From positions 26,708,698-26,772,697 of the forward strand of contig OY992833.1 of NCBI GenBank assembly GCA_963921425.1: 64,000 bases of DNA. Reading direction: 5' to 3'. Position 1 is the stretch's first letter; the number at the start of each line of letters is the position of its first letter. Shown here in pieces: positions 34,610 through 43,660 of the stretch. The DNA is from Dryas octopetala. Taxonomy: Eukaryota > Streptophyta > Magnoliopsida > Rosales > Rosaceae. The notes beneath the pieces are model-generated. The model saw nothing but the letters and a program-made list of their open reading frames with translations, made no database searches and was not told the DNA's origin. A program made the position numbers and the translations under genes.

Positions 34610-37600
34610 CTACGCCTCTGGAGCAGGGCCATTAATACCAGATAATTCCATGAGAGATGGAAGCCAGAGTTCTACTCGAGTTCCACCTGCTCCAAGGGCA
34701 GCATCTGTGGTCCGGGGAGATATGACACGGACAACACAACCATAACTTTCGAGTATCTCACGAGCAACAGTCAGGCCAGCAACAAAGTTCCATGTCATGT
34801 TGTCTTCAACCATATTTTCTGAGAAGAGATCGGCTCCAAAAGGTGTAAGAGAATGCATCTGTGTCTGAAGACACACACCAAAAATACAATTCAGCTATGA
34901 CCAATTGTAATATGGTCAAAACTGGCATAAAACTAAAACAGAGAAATGCTTCGGTTATATCCTTTCCTAACACATTTTTAATTAATGAGATGAGATACCC
35001 ACCCCATACAGACACAAAGAAACTTGCACGTATTGATGTCACATTGTTTAGATATACAAAATATGACCGAAAATTTAAGTCTCTAATTTGTGAATAGACT
35101 GTATAGTATACAGTTAGCAGAGGTCAAAGTTGGTGACTATTACCATATAGTGCATATCAGGCCCATCGTCATCAATTACTACAAGAGCACCACCTGCCGG
35201 TGCTTCAGTAGACACAATTTCTACCTTTCCCCCAGCGTGTGTGCGCAATAATGCACTCTCGATTAAATTGCTCAGAGCCTGTCGTAAAGCAGGTTCTTCT
35301 ACGGCAACTTGCAAAGATTTTTCAAGTTCACTCAGTTCTACTACACGCTTCTGGTTAAGGGCAAGAGGTCTTACAGCCTCAACCAAATCTGCCAGTATAT
35401 CGGAAACATTGCATGGTCTTCCTGACATAATTGACAATCATAAGCAAAAGGAAACATTCATATTCTAAAGACTTACAGTGAAATTAATATAAAAATTATC
35501 TCCCATGCCAAGCATTCAGAAGGAGCTGTACAAACTACAAACTGTGCACTCGTGAAAACACTAGTGATATACTCAATTCTTTTTCTTTTTCTTTGCAATC
35601 TCAAGAGATGATTCTCAGAATTTATAACCTACCTAATTTCATGTTGCTGTAAAGAAGCAAGGGCTAGAGGTGGCATGGGCATCTCAATATCTTTCACTGC
35701 AGCATTTAGAGAACCTGAAATTTGCATCTTAATGCTGGAACTATCCCTTGGAAAGTCATTCAGTAATTGGGACCTTGCTATGTCAGAATAGGCATATGTT
35801 GAATCATGTTCGATATAGCGCATGATATTAGCCTAGAAAACATCACATGAAAAAGTCAGTGTGACTGATATTAAAAGGAAAAAAAAAAACTGTAATAGAG
35901 AGAATAATATAGAAGAGCTTCAAAAATTTTAAAGTTATCAGCAATCTCATATGGACTTTAAGTTCCAACTACGATACAGATGACTGAAAACATCTCTTGA
36001 ACTTGCATATTTCAGGATAAGTAGAAAAGGCATACACACAAGAAGTCTAGAAGGGTCAATGTCCAAAAAATGGAAAATGGATAAGAAACCTATATGAATA
36101 AAAAAGAGAATAAATGACAGAAGTAAAACTCCTTAAAAACATATTATGACTCCTTGAAGATAGTATAAGAAGCAGTGATGACATGAACATATATAAATGT
36201 GTGAAAGTGAGAGAGAGAGAGAGAGAGAGGAGTGCCTTGGTCAAGTAAACAGCATCCTGGAGTTGCTGAAGGGTATCTTTCATATGATCACCATGAACCA
36301 GTATATCTTCAACAATGTCATAAGAAATCTACATAAGAATATCATTCCAATGTAAATATAGGACATAAAGTGAAAATAGATGAGCTAAAAAAAACAAAAA
36401 TAAGGTTACATAAGAACACAAACCTCACTTCTCTTCAAATGCATGGATAACATTTTACTTAAAGTTCGAATGCTAGAAAGAGGACCACGAATCTGGGAGA
36501 ATACATTACAATAGGAAAATTACAATCACTCCCATAAAGTAAATGCAAAACCCAAATGCAACAACAGTTGTCTTACTTGTTCAATCAGACTACCCATCCT
36601 GACATTATTCTGCCATGACGATTGCTGGAGTAACATTGCTTTCTGCAGAAGAAATAAGCATTTTTCCCAGAAATTAAAATGAAAGACTTTAAAGGACACA
36701 AACATAGTCATACCCCCAATACACCAGAGTAGAAAGTAATATTTTTGTTTGTTGTTAATATCACATTCTGAAAGTATTGCACAACTGCACCAAAGCTTTA
36801 ATTAATTATTTCTAATGGCCAAAGCAAAAGTTCAAAAAAATTTGCATAAACTACCTGATCCATAACATATGCCATAGCTAGAGAGCGAGAAATATTGATG
36901 GCATTTGATCTCTGCTCAGCACTAAGCTTGTACACTGTCAATAATGGTTCATCCTCCGGAGTGTGAATATCCCAAGATTTGATATCGGAGCCCAAAGGCG
37001 AAGCATAGGCTTCCTCAGAAGTCGGGCGGTGAATCAAATCACAGCCTTCACTCTGAACATTCCTGGGAGGCGGCATTTCCATCCTGGGAAATTCAGCAAC
37101 TAAGAAGCCCACCACAAAGGGGTGCTTCACCATGGGGAAAACCACAGCTTTACATTCAGCTATTACTTCCACCTAAAAATTCATTTTCAACTGATTATAT
37201 TCACAAACAGATCAATCAATCAACAACTAAAAGTCCAAAATTTAAATTCAGTAATCTACTTTGTGATTGCAAAGCACCGCTTCTGCCGCGCGAAAACCAG
37301 TGGCAACACTAAAACTTCCAACTAATATCACAATGTCTGATGCATTGACTCCTGGATGGCAAGTTACTCGACGTAGCTCTAATCGGTCCATCACATAACT
37401 ACCAGCTGGTCTTACATACACCTACATATAGAGTACATGAACACACACACACACACACCAAAACTAATGATCAAAACAAAATTAACTAATTTCAGAAACA
37501 GGATTAAATAATAGTTAGAATATGTACTGTTTTCCCTAAACTGACCGAGAGGAGAGCATCGGGATCGACGATTCGGCGAAAGAGGTCCAGCTGTTGGATG

Positions 37601-37980
37601 CAGAGTCGCTGGAAGTCGGGGCTGGGCAGTACGAGGCCGCTCTTCTGGTCCTTCTCGATCCTCTGCATGAAGTCTACTGGGGAGGTGGAGGCTCTGCGAA
37701 TGGCGGAGGCGACTGCGGAGGCGGAGGGGACCATGGAATTAGCTTCGGGGTCGCCATCGGAGGCGGAGTGGGTGACGTGGCGGATGGTTTGGGGGCTAGG
37801 GTTAGGGTTTTGGAGGGAGGATGGCGAGAAGGCGTTGGTGAGGAGGTGAGGTCTGTGAGTGGGAGTGGAGGTGGCGTTGGGTTTGAGAGAGGTGGGGGGG
37901 AGTTTGTGGGGAGTAGGGGTGAATAGGAGGGTAGAAGTGGAATTTGATGGGTGTTGGTGAGTGATTGCAGAGAGAAGCAT
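34610..37980 (-). CDS. CSK: Chloroplast sensor kinase
   Basis: Nine coding exons give 623 residues: 37546-37980, 37260-37421, 36855-37172, 36577-36642, 36424-36492, 36236-36328, 35633-35832, 35144-35417, 34610-34864. The Ser/Thr/Pro-rich N-terminus (MLLSAITHQHPSNSTST) fits a transit peptide. A GAF-like sensor region follows (about residues 120-300: SYVMDRLELRRVTCHPG, VVFPMVKHPFVVGFLVAE). The dimerisation helix reads LIEQIRGPLSSIRTLSKML, with Glu326 where bacterial kinases have the phospho-His. The ATPase-like domain includes VVIDDDGPD and LTVAREILESYG. In Arabidopsis CSK couples plastoquinone redox state to photosystem gene transcription. The intron after exon 36236-36328 starts with GC, not GT. 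Exon 35144-35417 uses the second of two AG acceptors 4 bases apart; only that one keeps frame. The gene looks intact. Confidence 0.93.
36209..36229. repeat. (GA)n tract beside the CSK GC donor
   Basis: About ten GA units start a few bases inside CSK intron 6; on the coding strand they form a CT-rich run just behind the GC donor. Confidence 0.9.
37441..37458. repeat. (AC)9 microsatellite in CSK intron 1
   Basis: Nine AC units within the first CSK intron. Confidence 0.95.
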
Positions 37981-38441
37981 TTGCGGACGAAGGAGAAGAG
38001 GTTGAGTTGACTTGGGTTGAGTGAGCGAGCGAGCGAGTGAGTGAGTGAGTGGACGGAGGTGAAGGTCAGATTTGCCGATAAAAAAGCAACTGATTTTCCG
38101 TTGAAGGCTAAGCAGGACAAACCGACAAATGCCACTTTCTTTGCTACGACGCCGTTTGGTGTCCCAATTGGCGCCACATAATCCAGTTTGGTAGTTTTTT
38201 TTTTTCTCTAAAGAGAAATCAAATTGTAATTATCTGGGAAAGTTTACTCGAGCCATCAACATTCAACCATGTATTTCAAACTTTTGACCACAATCCTAAC
38301 GGCTCGTAGTTTGACCCCACGAACCCTAAATCCAATCTTGGGTTTGACTCCCCACTTAACTCCACCCCATTACTTCCCCTGAGATTCTATATAGCCGTTG
38401 GAGCCTCTGTTTCTTTCTGCCTCTCTCCCACAACAACAACA
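37981..38441. promoter_or_regulatory. Shared divergent promoter of CSK and PP2C
   Basis: Only 461 bp separate the CSK ATG (minus) from the PP2C ATG (plus), so both promoters and leaders must fit here. A tetranucleotide repeat of eight GAGY units lies at 38019-38050, within the probable CSK leader. A TATATAG-like motif at 38389-38395 is a poor candidate for PP2C (about 50 bp from its ATG). Confidence 0.6.
38019..38050. repeat. (GAGY)8 tetranucleotide repeat
   Basis: Eight four-base units alternate GAGT and GAGC just upstream of the CSK start. On the transcribed strand they read as CT-rich leader sequence. Confidence 0.9.
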
Positions 38442-40946
38442 ATGACGAGCACTGAAGAACTCGCTGCATCGCATTCCATGTCTTCATCAATTACCGCCGC
38501 GCTCAATCCCATTACCGGCGGCGGTTCTTGTTCTCTGAAGCGGAAGAGACCCCCCAAGATTGAGATCCCAAACATTTTGCAAGAAATTCCGACCGAAAAG
38601 CTCCGAGATTTCACGCCACAACACGACGCCGTCTGTTTCAGTGGGATTGGCGTTGGGGTCTCATCCGCCAAGGGCAAGAAAAAGTTTATGGAAGATACCC
38701 ACAAGATAGTTTCTTGCTTACAAGGCAATTCAAAGAAAGTAAGCAAATTGCTCAAACCCTTGATGGGTTTTCCTTATTCTTCTATATGTTCTTTTGGAGT
38801 TAATTTTTTTCTGTTTTAGTTTTAACTTCTTTTGTTGCTAATGTGCAGGTTTTCTTTGGCGTCTATGATGGCCATGGTGGCAAGAAGGCTGCCGAGTTTG
38901 TCTCTGAAAATTTGCACAATAATATTCTTGAAATGATGGAAATGCGTACAGAAATAGAAGATGCAGTTAAAGCTGGGTATCTGAAAACGGACCAGGAGTT
39001 CTTGAAACAGGTAATTGCAATTCTGGTTTCTCTTTCTCCTTAATGCCTGAGTATTATGACTGATAAATCCTAGAGGTATGAGCTGTAAATGTGACATTGA
39101 AACGAACATGAGGAACTCAATCCAATTTCTTAGAAACATCATTGATGATGAGTCCTGATGCATAAAATTGGGGTCCATTTCAAATGAACTGTGGAGTGTA
39201 ATGTTGTTCTGAGTCCATGTTATACTTGCATATTTTATTACAAAAAAGAGGTAACTTACTGACATTACATGTGTGCAGCATGCATATGCATCTTTCCTGA
39301 CCTTATTTATTGTGGAAATGTTTATTGATGGCTGCGAGTAAATGCAGGGTGTAGGAAGTGGTACGTGCTGTGTCACGGCCTTAATTAAAGGGCAGGAGGT
39401 CGTTATTTCCAATTTGGGAGATTGCAGGGCTGTCCTTTGTAGAGGTGGAGTGGCCGAAGCTCTTACAAAAGATCATAGGGCGGAACAGGAGGAAGAACGC
39501 AAGAGAATAGAGGATACGGTATTTACTGACTATTGTCAACATTGCATGGATGGGAATTTAGAAATGATTTTGATGGCAACTGTTGATAATGTGATTAGGG
39601 AGGATATGTAGAGTTCCACCGAGGAGCATGGAGAGTTCATGGGGTTCTTTCTGTTTCTAGAAGCATTGGAGATGCTCATCTGAAGGACTGGGTGCTGGCC
39701 GAGCCTGAAACAAAGATCCTGCGGCTGACTCCAGATATGGAATTTCTTGTATTAGCTTCGGATGGACTGTGGGAAGAGGTAAGAAGGGAAACGTTCATGC
39801 ATGAAAAAAATCTATGTTAGATTTAGAAAAAATCTTAAAATTGGGAACATTTGGCAGTCCTTAATTATTTTTCTGTGCTCTCATTGCCTGTTTCACCAGC
39901 TTGTGTCATTCTTATCTTTGCTCATACTTGGTCCATCTTGAAGGTTCTAAATTTATTTTGTGTCAACTTTCCTTTTGTATGGATAAATCTTCATGATCTA
40001 GCTGATATGCCTGTTGTGGCACTTGGGTGGCACTGGTTTTAGAAAAAAAAACTTAGGTTAGATTCCCTCGATTAGGTAATTTAGGTTCATTAGTTTCCAT
40101 TTTCAAATTTTCACTGTTACGCATTAACTTCAACGTCCATGGCCTATTATCTAATGTATATCCCTTAAGATTTCAGATACAACATCTGTGCAACCTTTCA
40201 GCTAGGCTATTTAATTAGCGAATTTGAATATTCAGTCTTGTGTTACAATGTATATTTCAGTATTTCCCTAGTGCAATATTTTTGCAGAATCTTTATTTAT
40301 TTTTAATTCTCTTCTCATTTTCTGTTACATATTGTAGTGCAGCCTGCTGCATGAATTTGAGATGTATGAGTCCACATTCCCGTGGAGAATTATGAAGGTC
40401 AATCCTTTCTAACTTTGATGTTGACTGTTTGCGTAGGTTGGCAACCAAGAAGCCATTGATACAGTAACACAATTATGTTCAGTTCAGAAAAAATTGGAAT
40501 CACCTGGAGATCTTCTGAAAGATAATGATGATGGCTATGGCTGTGTTAGTGTGAGTCCTTCATCAAAGTTGCGAAGGATTTCGCTGGTTAAACCACCAAA
40601 AGGGACCCAATCTCCAGGCTATAAGAAGTCAGTCTACAACTGGAAAGATGGTGAGAATGACTTTGCGAGTGAAAATGAAAGCCCTTCATCAAAGTCAAGA
40701 AGAATATCATTGGTAAAGCGAGTAAACATGAAGATTGAGTCTCCAAAAAAAGAGAACAGTGGATGTAAAATGAGTCCTGCCTCTGGTGGACTGGTGGCTG
40801 CTTGTAAGGAGCTTGTGAACCTGGCTTTGAGTAGGGGTAGTTTGGATGACATCACTGTGATGATAGTTGATCTAAATCATTTCAGATGCAACAGTGGATT
40901 AGCCCAGGCCAGTAACCAGTTGATTTCATTTGTGGTCTCGCAGTAG
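38442..40946 (+). CDS. Protein phosphatase 2C (At1g67820-like)
   Basis: Five coding exons, 38442-38738, 38849-39010, 39348-39518, 39599-39778 and 40437-40946, give 439 residues, all at phase 0 with GT-AG introns. The metal-dependent Ser/Thr phosphatase core is complete: MEDTH (Asp85), VYDGHGG (Asp106), [38 protein letters not shown] (Asp265) and [13 protein letters not shown]. The N-terminus carries [16 protein letters not shown], a possible nuclear signal. The last exon splits the core with a hydrophilic insert of roughly 100 residues holding two copies of SPSSKxRRISLVK (about residues 310-322 and 352-364); RRIS is a typical basophilic kinase site. One copy of this motif is remembered in Arabidopsis At1g67820. 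Substrates are unknown. It is transcribed divergently from CSK. Confidence 0.93.
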
Positions 40947-41820
40947 GCCAATAGTGGACTGATCTAAATCAATATAAGTTGTAGCAGATTAATTTGTTAT
41001 CACTTGTAAATACATTTTTTTCTCTTCTATTCTTCTTGTGAACATAAGTTACATAACCGTTAAATCAAATGTCACGTAACTCAAACTTTACAATATCATT
41101 TAAATACTTGATCCTTATAGTAATTGTGGGTAATAGTAATACGAATGATTAATATTAAACCATTCACTTTTCTACCACAACTCCCCTGTATACTGTTCAA
41201 TGCTGAAGTAAAAGACTGGTGAAATAATACAGAGTTTAAACGCACAAACCATGTGGAAGTATAATAACACACATCGTAAATCCAAATCTCTTATATATAT
41301 ATAGATATTTTAATTCATTAGTCTGCTTTACCCCACCCATATGCTCCCCTAATATATGAAATTTAGTTCTTTATTTTTGGTACAGTGTCACATGAACTTC
41401 ATATGTGATGAAAAAGGGGTGGTTGCTTTTTTCCATGCATGAAAAAGATAGATTTATGGGGATCAAACTTATCTTGAAGCCAAACCACTTGGAAGAAGGA
41501 AAAAGTGGGTTTTGTTAAAAACAGAAAGGTAATAACAGATTCAAAGGTGATAAAACGTGTTAACTCTTACCCTCACCCTCACTTCTCTGCCTTTAAGATT
41601 GCCAGTTTGGAAATTGGGTCATCATCCTGTGGCTGATAACATGGTGTGTGCCAAGAAAAGTTTTTTGCCAAATCGTATGGGTGAGATCTCAATCAACTCA
41701 TTCATTATGTCTACCAATGCTTTGTGGTCTGATTAATCTGACCAAGACTAAATCTTAGAGAGTCTTCTCTTCATTTGTTCATAAATCAATCAGAATTCTT
41801 ACACACCTCATTGAGTAACC
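40947..41820. other. PP2C 3' flank and DUF868 promoter
   Basis: The left part is the probable PP2C 3' untranslated region. The right part is upstream of the DUF868 start; CT-rich DNA around 41570-41600 may mark its leader. No gene was recognised. Confidence 0.5.
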
Positions 41821-42735
41821 ATGCATGATTCAATTGGGAGTCCTACTTGCTTTTCGTCCGGCACTCCAAGGCCAGCTTATGATCCGGCGAGCGTGATGAG
41901 GTCAGGACAGAGTGTGTTCATGTCAGTGTATAGCACAAAGATTGCTGGGCAGTGTCGTTTGATCACCATTACTTGGTGCAAGAATCTGTTGCTACATGGC
42001 CTATCTGTTTCTGTTCAAGGCCAAGATGGAGAGGAGGATTATCGATGCAAGGTTGAGTTGAAGCCATGGTACTTTTGGAGGAAACAAGGGTCCAAGCAAT
42101 TCATGGTGGATGGTATCACAGTTGATGTGGTCTGGGACCTAAAAGCTGCAAAATTCAATGGTGAGACTGAGCCGCAATCAGACTATTATGTTGCCATTGT
42201 GTGTGAAGAAGAGGTGGTGTTACTTGTTGGTGATCAAAAGAAAGATGCATACAGGAAGACTGGTTGCAGACCATCACTCATAGAACCCATCTTGGTTTCA
42301 AGGAAGGAACATTTGTTTGGTAAGAAGAAGTACTCAACAAGAATCAAATTTCATGAAAAACAGAATTTCCATGAGATTTTAATTGAGTGCAACAATGGGT
42401 CTGATCCAGAATTGGAGATAAAGATTGATGGGAACCAAGCTCTTCATGTCAAGCACCTTCATTGGAAATTCAGAGGCAATGAGTCTGTGGATATAAACAA
42501 GACCAAAGTTGAGGTTTATTGGGATGTCCATGACTGGCTATTTTGCTCTGGTCCAAGGCATGGTATGTTCATATTCAAGCCAATATCATCATATTTATCT
42601 GCTGCTGCATCACCAGAGTCATCATTATCAACCCAAGTGTTGACTCAAGAGTCAAGTTCTGCATTAGGAGAGTATGATAGTGCAGGCGGGTCATCTGGGT
42701 TTTCCTTATTCGTTTATGCTTGGAAGGTGGAATGA
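41821..42735 (+). CDS. DUF868 family protein
   Basis: A single-exon gene of 304 residues starting MHDSIGSPTCFSSGTPRPAY. It matches the plant DUF868 family: VFMSVYSTKIAGQCRLITITWCKNLL, then LKPWYFWRKQGSKQF, VVWDLKAAKF, YYVAIVCEEEVVLLVGDQKKDAY and VKHLHWKFRGNESVD. These form a predicted beta-rich domain spanning nearly the whole protein. No signal peptide or membrane segment is seen. Genes of this family are usually intronless, about 300 residues long, and of unknown function. The C-terminal tail (Ser-rich, ending FSLFVYAWKVE) is also typical. The stop is at 42733-42735 and the frame is intact. Confidence 0.92.
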   Translation: MHDSIGSPTCFSSGTPRPAYDPASVMRSGQSVFMSVYSTKIAGQCRLITITWCKNLLLHGLSVSVQGQDGEEDYRCKVELKPWYFWRKQGSKQFMVDGITVDVVWDLKAAKFNGETEPQSDYYVAIVCEEEVVLLVGDQKKDAYRKTGCRPSLIEPILVSRKEHLFGKKKYSTRIKFHEKQNFHEILIECNNGSDPELEIKIDGNQALHVKHLHWKFRGNESVDINKTKVEVYWDVHDWLFCSGPRHGMFIFKPISSYLSAAASPESSLSTQVLTQESSSALGEYDSAGGSSGFSLFVYAWKVE

Positions 42736-43660
42736 TGGTGCTCAAATGGTCCATTAGCACAAGTTATTGAAGTCATTAAGAACATTAACAGCACAAAGGA
42801 GTTAAGGAAAGGGGATAATTAAGGCTCCACTTTCATGCACATTTAGAGGGTAATCGTTTTCAGTGAATTTCCACATGAACAGATGGGCCCAAGAGATTTG
42901 GGAGTTTGCTACTGCTGGAATTGAATAATATGGACATGATTAGACATGCCAGATTGGATCACATTTGCATGTCCAATAATCCTCCAATCCCAATTACCCA
43001 ATTACCCATTCTGAGTTTATAATTGCTCTGTGATATGTACGTATATTTTCACTATTATTCTTTTCTTGGTTTTTCCTATTTTTGTTTTGGTTTTTTTATC
43101 ATTATTTTTTAGAGTGTAGAAAATCCTTGGCAATGCTGCATAGGTGAGTGAAGCACAAAGAAGAAGAGTCTGTCTACAAATTATGTGCAGTGAAAGTGAG
43201 ATGTCCCAACTTTCTACAATAAAGTTTCTGATCTAGACTCTAACTAAAGCCCTTTGGATTTAGGGCTTTATGGAACCAAAAAATGGATTCCTATTCATTT
43301 ATTCAAGGACTGACCCTCCAGTTTTCTGAGAACTGGTTCTGGGCATGTCACACCAGTAAAAACTAATACCAGAAAAAATAAAGAAAGAAACTAATAAAAG
43401 ACTGGGGTTGGCCCATTACAGCATATGCTTTACCACATGAGATAACCTAAAGTCAGGAACAAATCCTTGCATGAGATGGGCCTTTGGTGGCCCATCTACC
43501 TTTTCCTTGATGTTCTTGTTTGGCAATAAACAAGCCCAATAATACATTCCAAGTAAAAGGTTGTTCACTCCTCTCTTGATACTTCTTTTGGCTTTTGCGA
43601 AGTCCTTTAGAAGGTGAAAAGGCATAGAAAGGAAACACAAGACAACAAGTGATAAGTGTT
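42736..43660. other. Intergenic between convergent genes
   Basis: The 3' flanks of DUF868 (plus) and the first GDSL gene (minus) meet here. No other gene, repeat or RNA gene was recognised. Confidence 0.5.

Noticed and set aside
37594-38177. Gly-rich plus-strand frame (110 codons) and Pro-rich minus-strand frame at the CSK start
   Set aside because: They overlap CSK exon 1 and its leader; the low complexity comes from the transit peptide region.
38822-39412. 196-codon minus-strand frame across PP2C exons 2 and 3
   Set aside because: Runs antisense to conserved PP2C exons and introns; no independent support.
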